Part shown: positions 1 to 9,178 of the stretch, in pieces | How positions within the stretch are numbered: the first letter of the stretch is position 1 | Layout of the letters: every line of letters starts with the position of its first letter | Assembly: GCA_963787415.1 (NCBI GenBank) | Contig: CAWBCO010000001.1 | Span: forward strand, 186,001-250,000 | DNA: 64,000 nt | Direction of reading: 5' to 3' | Origin: CAVUWL01 sp963787415 | GTDB taxonomy: Bacteria > Actinomycetota > Thermoleophilia > Solirubrobacterales > 70-9 | Notes under the pieces: generated by a model | The model's database searches: none | Seen by the model: the letters and a program-made list of their open reading frames with translations, nothing else | Told to the model about the DNA's origin: nothing | Translations under genes and position numbers: made by a program

Positions 1-402
1 GGCGCCGAGGCCGCGCACCACGATCGCAAACAGCGAGGGCGGCACCTCGAGGTAAAAGACCGGTTGGCTGGCCTCTCCGATCGCCTCGCCGAGGCGGTGG
101 AAGGTCTCGGGTTCGGTGTAATCCCCGGCGAGGTAGGAGATGCGGGCCGCGAGCCGGGCGAAGACGTCCTCATCGGGGTCTGCGACGGTCTCGGCAATCG
201 CCTCGCGGGCATGCTCGAGCAACCGCTCCGTGCTCCAATCCTCGATCGCAACCCCGATGATTCGGCACTCGAGCTTGCCTCGGGCCTCGAGCCGGTAGAG
301 AGCCCGGAAGGTCATTCTTTTGGCCAGGTCACCCGTAATACCGAAGACGATCAGCACGTCGGCTGCCGGCTGTTCGCTGGGGGAGGGGCTGTGCCTGACC
401 AT
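1..402 (-). CDS. zwf: Glucose-6-phosphate 1-dehydrogenase, N-terminal part (runs off the left edge)
   Basis: The minus strand reads 134 codons from an ATG at 402 to the window edge without a stop. The N-terminus carries the G6PDH nucleotide-binding signature VFGITGDLAKRM (residues about 19-30), followed by FRALYRL and the family-typical phrase PVFYLEVPPSLF. The enzyme oxidises glucose 6-phosphate to 6-phosphogluconolactone with NADP(+), the first step of the oxidative pentose phosphate pathway. It is divergent from gnd with only 37 bp between the starts, so the two promoters must overlap or one lies inside a coding region. The C-terminal two thirds, including the substrate-binding site, are outside the window. 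Confidence 0.93.
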   Translation of the reverse strand, partial: MVRHSPSPSEQPAADVLIVFGITGDLAKRMTFRALYRLEARGKLECRIIGVAIEDWSTERLLEHAREAIAETVADPDEDVFARLAARISYLAGDYTEPETFHRLGEAIGEASQPVFYLEVPPSLFAIVVRGLGA

Positions 403-439
403 CGGCGCGGAGGCTACCCCAGTGGCGTAGGGTAACGGC

Positions 440-1456
440 ATGGAGCTGGGAATCGTCGGCCTGGGCCGCATGGGTGCGAATATGGCTCGCCGGCTGATCG
501 GAGATGATCACCGCTGCGTCGTTTATGACCTGAATTCGGCCGCCGTGGCGGAGCTGGCGGGCGAGGGCGCGGTCGGCGCAGCCTCCCTCGCCGAGCTCGC
601 GGGGGAGCTCAGCCCACCGCGGTCAGTCTGGGTGATGGTCCCCTCAGGGGCGATCACCGAGGAAACCATCGCGGCGGTCGCCAAGGTGCTCGAGGGAGGC
701 GATGCGATCATCGATGGAGGCAACTCCTACTACCGTGATGACATCCGCCGCGCCAAGGCGTTGGCCGAGCGCGGGATCGACTTCCTCGATTGCGGGACAA
801 GTGGCGGAGTCTTTGGTCTCGAGCGCGGCTATTGCCTGATGATCGGCGGCCCCGACACGGCGGTTGCAAGGCTCGATCCAATCTTTTCCTCCCTTGCGCC
901 CGGGGTGGCGGCGGCCGAGCGTACCCCGGGGCGCGACGGTGAGCCATCGCAATCAGAGAACGGTTATCTGCACTGCGGACCCAACGGTGCGGGGCACTTC
1001 GTGAAGATGGTTCATAACGGAATCGAGTACGGAATGATGGCGGCCTATGCCGAGGGGCTCAACATCCTTCAAAACGCCAATGCCGGCGAGATCAAGCGCG
1101 AGGCAGACGCCGAGACGGCGCCGATGGAGCACCCCGAGTACTACCGCTATGACATCGATCTGCCCGAAGTCGCTGAGGTCTGGCGGCGCGGCAGCGTGGT
1201 CGGCTCCTGGCTGCTTGACCTGACCGCGGCGGCGATGCAGGAATCACCCGATCTCGCCCAGTTCAGCGGGCGCGTCTCAGATTCGGGCGAGGGTCGTTGG
1301 ACTTCGATCGCCGCGATCGATGAGGGGGTGCCCGCCCCGGTCCTAACCACTGCGTTGTATGAGCGCTTCTCCTCGCGCGGGCTCGATGACTTCGCCGACA
1401 AGGTGCTCTCGGCGATGCGCAAGCAGTTCGGTGGCCACGACGAGAAGGTGCAGTGA
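440..1456 (+). CDS. gnd: 6-phosphogluconate dehydrogenase (decarboxylating), short form
   Basis: 338 residues. The N-terminal Rossmann motif GLGRMGANMARRL (residues 7-19) is followed by the DGGNSYYRDD block and the substrate/catalytic block GPNGAGHFVKMVHNGIEYGM, which contains the catalytic Lys and the HNGIEY signature. The length fits the short GndA/YqeC-type class, not the roughly 470-residue enteric enzyme; that class often prefers NAD(+), but cofactor choice cannot be read here with certainty. It converts 6-phosphogluconate to ribulose 5-phosphate and CO2. It is divergent from zwf and is followed at 20 nt or less by pgl, so gnd-pgl is probably one transcript. The first ATG of the open frame is used. 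Confidence 0.95.
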   Translation: MELGIVGLGRMGANMARRLIGDDHRCVVYDLNSAAVAELAGEGAVGAASLAELAGELSPPRSVWVMVPSGAITEETIAAVAKVLEGGDAIIDGGNSYYRDDIRRAKALAERGIDFLDCGTSGGVFGLERGYCLMIGGPDTAVARLDPIFSSLAPGVAAAERTPGRDGEPSQSENGYLHCGPNGAGHFVKMVHNGIEYGMMAAYAEGLNILQNANAGEIKREADAETAPMEHPEYYRYDIDLPEVAEVWRRGSVVGSWLLDLTAAAMQESPDLAQFSGRVSDSGEGRWTSIAAIDEGVPAPVLTTALYERFSSRGLDDFADKVLSAMRKQFGGHDEKVQ

Positions 1457-1475
1457 TGGCGGCGCGGGCCGGGTT

Positions 1476-2159
1476 GTGCCCGTGGGCATAGAGCTCGAGG
1501 TCCTCGGCGATCAGCGCGCCGCGGCGGAGCGCGCCGCGGCGCTGATCGCCACCGCGGGCAGTTCAGCCGCGCGAGAGCGGGGTTCCTTCTCGCTGGCGCT
1601 GAGCGGCGGGCGCTCCCCCTGGGCGATGGTGGCTCGACTTGGCGAGATCGCCGAGATGCCGTGGGCAAAGACCGAGCTCTTTCAGGTTGATGAGCGGATT
1701 GCCTCGCCAGGCAGCGAGGAGCGCAATCTCACTCACCTGGTGCTGGGGCTCTCGATCGATCACCAGGTCGCACTGCGTCCGATGCCGGTTACCCGGCACG
1801 ACCTAGACGACGCCGCTCGTGAATACGAAAGCGCGCTGCCCGAGCGCATCGACCTGGTCCATCTCGGTATCGGCCCCGACGGCCACACCGCCTCGCTGGT
1901 TCCCGGCGACCCGGTGCTTGAGGTCCGCGATCGTCGCGTCGCTATCACCGAGACCGCCTACCAGGGTCTGCGCCGGATGACACTCACCTATCCGGAGCTG
2001 AGCCGGGCTCGCAGCGTCCTCTGGCTAATCACCGGCGCCGAGAAGCGTGAGGCCCTGGACAAGCTGCTTGCCGCCGATCCCTCGATCCCGGCCGGCCGGG
2101 TAGAGAACGAGAAAATGATCATCGTTGCCGATCAGGCCGCCGCGCCGCCGCGCCGCTGA
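1476..2159 (+). CDS. pgl: 6-phosphogluconolactonase
   Basis: The frame is open from within gnd, but the protein similarity begins around VGIELEVLGD. GTG at 1476 or 1482 is therefore the likely start, giving about 226-228 residues. Family features are LALSGGRSPWAMVARL near residue 45, the FQVDERIA block, and HLGIGPDGHTASLVPG, which is the hallmark lactonase motif. The enzyme hydrolyses 6-phosphogluconolactone and sits between the zwf and gnd reactions. No clear Shine-Dalgarno sequence distinguishes the two GTG codons. It follows gnd directly and converges with rpiA. Confidence 0.93.
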   Translation: MPVGIELEVLGDQRAAAERAAALIATAGSSAARERGSFSLALSGGRSPWAMVARLGEIAEMPWAKTELFQVDERIASPGSEERNLTHLVLGLSIDHQVALRPMPVTRHDLDDAAREYESALPERIDLVHLGIGPDGHTASLVPGDPVLEVRDRRVAITETAYQGLRRMTLTYPELSRARSVLWLITGAEKREALDKLLAADPSIPAGRVENEKMIIVADQAAAPPRR

Positions 2160-2214
2160 TCCTGGCAATTCGCGGCGAGGATCCAACTCGGGATCGCGGC
2201 GGCGCTTCGGGTCC

Positions 2215-2886
2215 CTAGCGGCTTCGCTCTGAATTCAGGGACTCGACCCGATCGCCGTGGCCGATCAGGACATCGCTCACCATCTCTGGGTCAAAGAGAC
2301 CGTGGGCGGCGACGCCAGGGTCGGCCTCAAGGCGTGCAGCAAGGAGCGCTGGTTGCTCGATGGCACCACCGTCGTAATCGGCGATCACACCATCGTCTGG
2401 GCTGGGTGGAACCCCCACGCGCAGCCGGACCTCTGCGCCGAGCCGGGCGAGGGTCGAGCTGACTCCAAAGCCAAACAGCTCGAGCGGGACCGGGGCGCTC
2501 AGAGCCTTCACCGGCTTACTCGAGTCAGCGATCACGACGAAGCGCTCCGCCGCTGCGGCGACGATCTTCTCGCGCAAATGAGCGCCACCCCCGCCCTTGA
2601 TCAGCCAGGCGTCGGGGGCGATCTGGTCGGCTCCGTCGATCGCGATGTCAAGGCGCATCAGCGAGCCAAAGTCCTCCACCGCGATCCCAAGCGCCCGGGC
2701 CTCACGCTCGGTTGCCGGTGAGGTGGCGACGCAGCGGATCCGCTCAAGCTGGCGCCGGGCAAGCGCCGGGAGCAGGTGCCTGACCGTCGATCCAGTGCCC
2801 AGCCCGACCGCCATTCCGTCCCGGACCAGCTCGGCCGCCGCCTCTGCTGCGACTCGCTTCTCGGCGTCTACTGAGCTCGCGCTCAC
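2215..2886 (-). CDS. rpiA: Ribose-5-phosphate isomerase A
   Basis: 223 residues, the usual RpiA length. Signature blocks in order are GLGTGSTVRHLLPAL (about residue 28), the IDGADQIAP block with the catalytic acidic residues, and KGGGGAHLREKIVA with the catalytic Glu/Lys region. It interconverts ribose 5-phosphate and ribulose 5-phosphate, linking gnd to tkt. It is the only pentose-phosphate gene in the core on the opposite strand besides zwf. Its 5' end faces tkt across an 89-bp divergent spacer that must contain promoters for both. Confidence 0.95.
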   Translation of the reverse strand: MSASSVDAEKRVAAEAAAELVRDGMAVGLGTGSTVRHLLPALARRQLERIRCVATSPATEREARALGIAVEDFGSLMRLDIAIDGADQIAPDAWLIKGGGGAHLREKIVAAAAERFVVIADSSKPVKALSAPVPLELFGFGVSSTLARLGAEVRLRVGVPPSPDDGVIADYDGGAIEQPALLAARLEADPGVAAHGLFDPEMVSDVLIGHGDRVESLNSERSR

Positions 2887-2975
2887 AGCTCGCCACTTTA
2901 CCCAGCGCCTCGCCAGGCGAGCGCCAGGGGCCGGGGGGCGACTTCACCTCGAAAGGCTAGGATCGATGCTCAGCC

Positions 2976-5045
2976 ATGGCGGAGGACATCGACCAGCTCA
3001 GCATCAACACGATTCGCACCCTTTCGATCGATGCGATTCAAAAGGCCAACTCGGGACACCCGGGGACCCCGATGGCGATGGCGCCGGTCGCCTACACCCT
3101 CTGGCAGCGATTCCTGCGCTTTGATCCAGCAGACCCGATTTGGCCCAATCGCGACCGCTTTGTGCTCTCGGCCGGGCACGCCTCGATGCTGCTTTATTCC
3201 CTCCTCTTCCTCGCCGATGTGCGAGCGGTTGATTCCGACTACGAGGTGGAGGGGGAGCCGGCGGTCAGCCTCCAAGACATCAAGAACTTTCGCCAGCTCC
3301 AATCGCACGCTCCCGGCCACCCCGAGTATCGCTGGACCTCGGGGGTCGAGGCGACCACCGGTCCGCTCGGTCAGGGGGTCGCGACATCGGTTGGGATGGC
3401 AATCGCATCCAAGTGGCAAGCCGCGCGGTTCAACCGTCCCGGTGCTGATCTCTTTGACTTTGACGTTTACGCGATCGCCGGCGACGGCTGTCTGATGGAG
3501 GGAGTCTCTGGCGAAGCCGCCTCGATTGGCGGCCATCTGGGGCTCGACAACCTCTGCTGGATCTATGACAACAACCACATCACGATCGACGGCAGGACCG
3601 ATCTCGCCTACGACGATGACGTCGCGGCCCGGTTCATGGGTTACGGCTGGAACGTGACAAGGGTTGGCGATGCCAACGACGCCGAACTGTTGAACAGGGC
3701 CTTCGAGGATTTCAAAGCCCAGCGGGATCGCCCCACGCTTGTGATCGTCGATAGCCACATCGGCTGGGGATCTCCTCACAAGCAAGACACCGCCGCTGCC
3801 CATGGTGAGCCGCTCGGGGTGGAGGAGGTTAGGGAGACAAAGCGCGTCTACGGTTGGCCCGAGGATGCCCAATTCCTCGTTCCCGACGGCGTCAGGGAAC
3901 GCTTTGCCGAGGGCGTCGGTTCACGCGGCGCAGATCTTCACGCCCAGTGGGAGCAGACGTTCAGCCGGTTCGGCGCTGAAAACCCCGAGCTGGCCGCCGA
4001 GATCGAGGCGATGCAGCGACGCGAGCTACCCGAGGATTGGGACGCGGAGATCCCCAGCTTCGCGGCTGAGCCCAAGGGGATCGCCACCCGCAAGGCGTCC
4101 AACAAGGTCGAGAACGCGATCGCCGCACGCGTTCCCTGGTTGATCGCAGGCTCCGCCGATCTCACCGACTCAACCTCGGTCCGGCTTGACCTCGACGGGG
4201 TCACCGACTTTGAGCCCGCAAGCCAGCGGGGCCGCCAGCTGCATTACGGAATTCGCGAGCATGAGGCGGCGGCGATCTCCAACGGACTCTCACTCTCCAA
4301 GCTGCGCCCCCTTTGGTCCACCTACCTCACCTTCTCCGATTATGCGCGTCCTGCGATCCGGCTCTCCTCGCTGATGGAGCTGCCCGTTATCCACCTCTTC
4401 ACCCACGATTCGATCGGACTCGGAGAGGACGGCCCGACCCACCAGCCGGTTGAGCAGCTGGCCTCGCTGCGTGCCGTGCCAGGACTCGACGTGATCCGTC
4501 CTGCCGACGCCAACGAGGTCGCCGAGGCTTGGCGAGTGGCCATCGATCGTCGCCATCAACCGGTCGCGCTGATCCTCACCCGCCAAGACGTTCCGGTCCT
4601 CGATCGCTCCCGCTATGCCCCGGCTGAGGGCCTGCGGCGCGGCGGCTACGTGCTCGCCGACTGCGAGGGCGCGGCGCCGGAGGTGATTCTGATCGCCACC
4701 GGCAGCGAGGTCTCGATCGCGCTCGCTGCGCATGAGGAACTGAGCGCCGAGGGCATCGGCTCGCGCGTCGTCAGTCTCCCCTGCTGGGAGCTGTTTGATC
4801 GCCAGGATGAGGATTATCGTGAGCAGGTCTTGCCCCCAGCGGTGGTGGCCCGGATCTCGATCGAGGAGGCCTCTACCCTGGGTTGGGATCGCTACGTTGG
4901 GCTCGGGGGTGAGACGATCGGGATGCATACCTTCGGCAGTTCGGCTCCGCTCAAGGATCTGCAGACGAAGTTCGGCTTCACGCCGGACAAGGTCGCCGCC
5001 GCCGCCCGAGACGCGCTCGCCCGAGCGTCTGAGGCAACCCCGTGA
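2976..5045 (+). CDS. tkt: Transketolase
   Basis: 689 residues, full length. The thiamine-diphosphate domain shows NSGHPGTPMAMAP near the N-terminus and the ThDP/Mg motif GDGCLMEGVSGEAASIGG (about residues 169-186) with the NNHITIDG continuation. The pyrimidine-binding domain has GIREHEAAAISNGLSL, and the C-terminal transketolase domain begins near ILIATGSEVSIAL. It transfers two-carbon units between pentose phosphates and gives glycolytic intermediates. The next gene, tal, begins 22 nt after the stop with its own ribosome-binding site. Confidence 0.97.
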   Translation: MAEDIDQLSINTIRTLSIDAIQKANSGHPGTPMAMAPVAYTLWQRFLRFDPADPIWPNRDRFVLSAGHASMLLYSLLFLADVRAVDSDYEVEGEPAVSLQDIKNFRQLQSHAPGHPEYRWTSGVEATTGPLGQGVATSVGMAIASKWQAARFNRPGADLFDFDVYAIAGDGCLMEGVSGEAASIGGHLGLDNLCWIYDNNHITIDGRTDLAYDDDVAARFMGYGWNVTRVGDANDAELLNRAFEDFKAQRDRPTLVIVDSHIGWGSPHKQDTAAAHGEPLGVEEVRETKRVYGWPEDAQFLVPDGVRERFAEGVGSRGADLHAQWEQTFSRFGAENPELAAEIEAMQRRELPEDWDAEIPSFAAEPKGIATRKASNKVENAIAARVPWLIAGSADLTDSTSVRLDLDGVTDFEPASQRGRQLHYGIREHEAAAISNGLSLSKLRPLWSTYLTFSDYARPAIRLSSLMELPVIHLFTHDSIGLGEDGPTHQPVEQLASLRAVPGLDVIRPADANEVAEAWRVAIDRRHQPVALILTRQDVPVLDRSRYAPAEGLRRGGYVLADCEGAAPEVILIATGSEVSIALAAHEELSAEGIGSRVVSLPCWELFDRQDEDYREQVLPPAVVARISIEEASTLGWDRYVGLGGETIGMHTFGSSAPLKDLQTKFGFTPDKVAAAARDALARASEATP

Positions 5046-5067
5046 TCAACATCGAAGGGAGTGCCGC

Positions 5068-6150
5068 ATGAAGGCCACCACCCAGCTGCATGAGCTCGGC
5101 CAGAGTCTTTGGATCGACAACATCACCCGCCCGATGCTCGCCGAGGGCACCCTGGGTCGCTACATCGAGGAGCTCTCGGTCACCGGCCTCACCTCGAACC
5201 CGACGATCTTCGATAAGGCGATCTCTTCCGGGCACGCATACGACGAGCAGATCGCCCTCGATGCGGCGCGGGCGAAGTCGACCGAGGACCTCTTCTTTGG
5301 GCTGGCGATCGCCGATCTGCGCCAGGCCGCCGATCTCTTCACCCCGATCCACGATCGCACCGACGGGGTCGACGGGTTCGTCTCGTTGGAGGTTTCCCCC
5401 CTGCTTGCCGATGACGCCGCGGCGACAATCGAGCAAGCCGCCCAGCTGCACGCAAGGGCAGGGCGCGAGAACATCTACATCAAGATTCCCGGTACCGAGG
5501 CGGGGCTGGGGGCGATCGAGGACTCGATCTTCGCCGGCATCCCGATCAACGTCACGTTGCTCTTCTCCGCCGAGCATTACCTCGCCGCCGCCGAGGCCTA
5601 CATGCGCGGGGTTGAGCGCCGCATAGAGGCTGATCTTGATCCCAACGTTGCCTCGGTCGCCTCAATCTTCATCAGCCGCTGGGACGTGGCCGTCGCCGAG
5701 CAGGTGCCCGAGGACCTGCACAACCGGCTGGGGATTGCCGTCGCCTGGCGCGCCTACCGTGCCTACCACGAGTTGCTTCACTCCGAGCGTCTGCAGCGCT
5801 TGCTCAATGAGGGAGGCCGTCCCCAGCGTTTGCTGTGGGCCAGCACCGGGACCAAGGACCCCAGCGCCTCAGACGTCCTCTACGTCGAGGCGCTGGCCTC
5901 CTCCTTTACGGTCAACACGATGCCCGAGGATACCCTCACCGCCTTTGCCGATCACGGCAACGTGGGTGAGCTGATTCCCACCGATGGGAAGGAGGCTGAG
6001 CGGCTTCTGGGCGAGTTTGAGTCGGCCGGGATCGGGGTCGATGCGCTTGCCACCCGTCTGCAGGAAGAGGGCAAGAAGAGTTTCGTTGACTCATGGAAGG
6101 AGCTGTTGGAGACGATTGAGACCCAGCTCCCGGAGCCCCAGCGCCAGTGA
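5068..6150 (+). CDS. tal: Transaldolase
   Basis: 360 residues from ATG 5068, which is preceded by AAGGGAG at 5055-5061; this decides the start against the longer open frame inside tkt. The sequence opens with MKATTQLHELGQSLWIDN, then TSNPTIFDKAI (substrate loop), NIYIKIPGTEAGLGAIE with the Schiff-base Lys in IKIPGT, and ISRWDVAV. This matches the long actinobacterial/cyanobacterial transaldolase class. It transfers dihydroxyacetone units in the non-oxidative branch. Its stop overlaps the GTG of pgi by 4 nt, implying translational coupling. In several actinobacteria tal and pgi are fused; here they are separate and only overlap. Confidence 0.96.
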   Translation: MKATTQLHELGQSLWIDNITRPMLAEGTLGRYIEELSVTGLTSNPTIFDKAISSGHAYDEQIALDAARAKSTEDLFFGLAIADLRQAADLFTPIHDRTDGVDGFVSLEVSPLLADDAAATIEQAAQLHARAGRENIYIKIPGTEAGLGAIEDSIFAGIPINVTLLFSAEHYLAAAEAYMRGVERRIEADLDPNVASVASIFISRWDVAVAEQVPEDLHNRLGIAVAWRAYRAYHELLHSERLQRLLNEGGRPQRLLWASTGTKDPSASDVLYVEALASSFTVNTMPEDTLTAFADHGNVGELIPTDGKEAERLLGEFESAGIGVDALATRLQEEGKKSFVDSWKELLETIETQLPEPQRQ

Positions 6151-7781
6151 GCGTGCTGCGCGAGCGGGCTGCGTGGAAGGAGCTGGCACGCCACTTCTCG
6201 GCAGGGGTCGGTGAAATCCATCTGCGCGAGCTCTTTGCTGCTGATCCGGGGCGCGGCGAGCGTCTGATCGCCGAGGCCGGCGGTCTTTACCTTGACTTCT
6301 CCAAGAACCGGGTCACCGACGAAACGATGATCTTGTTGGGCGAGCTGGCCCGCGAGTGTGGGGTAGTCGAGCGCCGCGATGCAATGTTTGCCGGCGAGCG
6401 AATTAACGTCTCTGAGAATCGCTCCGTCTTGCACGTCGCGCTGCGGATGCCTGCCAACCGCTCGCTGATCCTGGACGGCGTCGATGTCGTCAAGCAGGTC
6501 CACGAGGTCCTGCACAAGATGAGCGCCTTCGCCGAGCGGGTGCGCTCGGGGGAGTGGGTTGGCCACAGCGGGCGGCCGATCCGATCGGTGGTCAATATCG
6601 GCATCGGCGGCTCTGACCTGGGGCCGGTGATGGCCTATGAGGCGCTGCGCCACTACAGTCGCCGTGAGATCAGCTTTCGCTTCGTCTCAAACGTCGATGG
6701 CACCGACTTCATCGAGGCCGCCCGCGACCTCGATCCGGCCGAGACGCTCTTCATCGTCTCCTCAAAGACCTTCGGCACCTTGGAGACAATGACCAACGCC
6801 CGCTCCGCCCGCGAGTGGGTCCTCGCCGGACTGGGTGGGGAGGAGGCAGCGATCGCCAAGCACTTCGTCGCCGTCTCGACCAACGCAACGGAGGTCGCGG
6901 ACTTCGGCATCGACACCGCCAACATGTTCGAATTCTGGGAGTGGGTCGGGGGGCGCTACTCGATCGACTCAGCGATCGGGCTCTCGACCATGCTGGCGAT
7001 CGGTCCCGGTCACTTCGCGGAGATGCTGAACGGCTTTCACGCGATCGATGAGCACTTCTGTGAAGCTCCGCTGGCGCTGAACCTGCCGGTCTTGCTCGGC
7101 CTGCTCGCAGTTTGGTACGGCGATTTCTTCGCCTCCCAGACCGTCGCGGTTTTGCCTTATGAGCAATACCTGCACCGTTTTCCCGCCTACCTCCAGCAAC
7201 TGACAATGGAGTCAAACGGCAAGCGCGTAACCCTTGACGGAGCCGAGGTCGATTACCAAACCGGCGCCATCCATTGGGGTGAGGCGGGCACCAACGGCCA
7301 GCATTCCTTCTACCAGCTGATTCACCAAGGACGCGAGCTGATCCCCTGTGATCTGCTCGGCTTCATGCATACGCTCAACCCGCTCGGTGAGCACCATGAC
7401 CTGCTGATCGCCAACGTCTTTGCCCAGGCCGAGGCGCTCGCCTTCGGCAAGACTCCGGCGCAGCTGCGCGAGGAGGGGATATCTGAGGAGTTGATCCCCC
7501 ACCGCACCTTCCTCGGAAATCGGCCCACCAACACGATTCTTGCCGAGCGATTGGATCCGGCGACCTTGGGCTCGCTGATCGCCCTTTATGAGCACAGCGT
7601 CTTTACCCAGGGGACGATTTGGGGGATCGACTCCTTTGACCAGTGGGGGGTCGAGTTGGGCAAGGCCCTGGCCTCGCGGATAGTTCCCGAGCTGCAGGTG
7701 AGCGGCGAGCCCAAGCTGCGCCACGACAGCTCCACCAACGCGCTCATCCGTCGCTACCGACAGGCGAGGCGCGAGGAGTAG
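6147..7781 (+). CDS. pgi: Glucose-6-phosphate isomerase
   Basis: 544 residues starting at a GTG that overlaps the tal stop (GTGA). PGI signatures are NIGIGGSDLGPVMAYEAL, VSSKTFGTLETM, the GGRYSIDSAIGLS block and MESNGKRVTLDG, followed by GTNGQHSFYQLIHQG with the catalytic His. It interconverts glucose 6-phosphate and fructose 6-phosphate, so the non-oxidative products of tkt/tal can be recycled to zwf. The two-nucleotide gap to cydA places the bd oxidase in the same transcription unit. Confidence 0.97.
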   Translation: MSVLRERAAWKELARHFSAGVGEIHLRELFAADPGRGERLIAEAGGLYLDFSKNRVTDETMILLGELARECGVVERRDAMFAGERINVSENRSVLHVALRMPANRSLILDGVDVVKQVHEVLHKMSAFAERVRSGEWVGHSGRPIRSVVNIGIGGSDLGPVMAYEALRHYSRREISFRFVSNVDGTDFIEAARDLDPAETLFIVSSKTFGTLETMTNARSAREWVLAGLGGEEAAIAKHFVAVSTNATEVADFGIDTANMFEFWEWVGGRYSIDSAIGLSTMLAIGPGHFAEMLNGFHAIDEHFCEAPLALNLPVLLGLLAVWYGDFFASQTVAVLPYEQYLHRFPAYLQQLTMESNGKRVTLDGAEVDYQTGAIHWGEAGTNGQHSFYQLIHQGRELIPCDLLGFMHTLNPLGEHHDLLIANVFAQAEALAFGKTPAQLREEGISEELIPHRTFLGNRPTNTILAERLDPATLGSLIALYEHSVFTQGTIWGIDSFDQWGVELGKALASRIVPELQVSGEPKLRHDSSTNALIRRYRQARREE

Positions 7782-7783
7782 GG

Positions 7784-9178
7784 ATGGTGGCGCTCGACCC
7801 GCTTCCGTTGGCGGCGTCGGCGTCTAATCTGCTTGCGGCTCGCGAGCAGATGGCATTCACGCTGGGCTTTCACATCGTCCTCTCCTGCCTTGGCGTGGCG
7901 CTGCCGGCGACGATCCTGATCGCCAACTACCTGGGACTGCGGCGCGCTGACGGCGATGCGATGGAGCTGGCCCGACGCTGGTCAAAGGCGATGGCACTGA
8001 CCTTCGCCGTCGGGGCGGTCACCGGCACCGTTCTCACCTTCGAGTTCGGACTGCTCTGGCCCCGCTTCATGGACCGCTTCGGGGCCGCCTTCGGCATCGC
8101 CTTTGCTATTGAGGGGCTCTTCTTCTTCACCGAGGCGATCTTCCTCGCGATCTACATATATGGCTGGAAGCGCCTCGGCGGTTGGGCGCACTTTTGGTCT
8201 GGAGTGCCGATGGTGATCACCGGGCTCGGAGGCGCCTTCTCGGTGGTCGCCGCCAACGCCTGGATGAACCAGCCGCAGGGCTTCAGCCTGAAGGCCGGCA
8301 AGGTGGTCAGTACCGAACCGCTGAAGGTCCTGCTCAATCCAGCGACCGGCTATGAGGTACCGCACATGATCCTCGCCGCCTACATCGTCGTCGGTTTCCT
8401 GGTCGCCTCGATCTATGCGACCGGAATGCTCAAAGGACGGCGCGACCGGCTGCACCGACTCGGGCTTCTTATCCCGCTCAGCATCGGCCTGATCGCAGCA
8501 CCGCTTCAGTTTCTGGTCGGCGATACCGCCGCCCGCGAAGTTGCCAACAACCAACCGGCCAAGTTCGCGGGGATGGAGTGCATCCAAAAGACGGGGACCC
8601 ACCAGACCGAGTACATCGGCGGGATCTGCACCTCCAGCGGGGTCAAGGCATCGATCCCGATCCCCGACCTCGACTCCTTCCTGGTCGGCTTCAGCGCCAA
8701 CACCAAGGTCACCGGATTGAACTCGATCCCCCCCCAGAATCGACCCCCCGCAAACACCCTGCTGCACCTCGCCTTTGATGCGATGATCGGGATCTGCACC
8801 GCCTTCGTCGCGCTCGGTGCCTGGTTGGCGTTTGTCTGGTGGCGGCGGCGCGACATCCCCAAGACGATCTGGTTTCTGCGCGCCGTTGCGGTTTCAGGGG
8901 CCGCCGCGGTGATCGCCTTGTGGTGCGGCTGGATCGTCACCGAGGTCGGCCGCCAGCCCTGGATCGTGCAGGGGTATATGCGCACCGCCGAAGCGGTCAC
9001 CCCGGCCCATGGGCTCTGGTTCAGCTTCGGCGCAGTGCTCCTGCTCTACGCAGCGATCGGCACGATCGCGATCTCGATCCTGCGATCGATGTCGCGACGC
9101 TGGCGCGAGGGTGGAGCAGAGGCCGAACAGGGCGGCCCCTACGCGCCGCCGCCAGCCCTGGGGAAGGTGAGCCGGTGA
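7784..9178 (+). CDS. cydA: Cytochrome bd oxidase subunit I
   Basis: 464 residues from ATG 7784; the open frame extends back into pgi but homology starts here. The N-terminus has AREQMAFTLGFHIVLSC, in which His30 corresponds to the heme b595/d-side ligand of CydA. The glutamate-bearing helix GTGTVLTFEFGLLWPRFM and EGLFFFTEAIFLAIYIYGW follow. The periplasmic Q-loop region is short, as in the non-enteric bd (CIO-like) class. Membrane subunit of quinol:O2 oxidoreductase, oxidising quinol at the cytoplasmic membrane. It overlaps cydB by 4 nt. Confidence 0.95.
   Translation: MVALDPLPLAASASNLLAAREQMAFTLGFHIVLSCLGVALPATILIANYLGLRRADGDAMELARRWSKAMALTFAVGAVTGTVLTFEFGLLWPRFMDRFGAAFGIAFAIEGLFFFTEAIFLAIYIYGWKRLGGWAHFWSGVPMVITGLGGAFSVVAANAWMNQPQGFSLKAGKVVSTEPLKVLLNPATGYEVPHMILAAYIVVGFLVASIYATGMLKGRRDRLHRLGLLIPLSIGLIAAPLQFLVGDTAAREVANNQPAKFAGMECIQKTGTHQTEYIGGICTSSGVKASIPIPDLDSFLVGFSANTKVTGLNSIPPQNRPPANTLLHLAFDAMIGICTAFVALGAWLAFVWWRRRDIPKTIWFLRAVAVSGAAAVIALWCGWIVTEVGRQPWIVQGYMRTAEAVTPAHGLWFSFGAVLLLYAAIGTIAISILRSMSRRWREGGAEAEQGGPYAPPPALGKVSR

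Noticed and set aside
4290..4928. 212-codon minus-strand frame inside tkt
   Set aside because: It is antisense to a complete transketolase.
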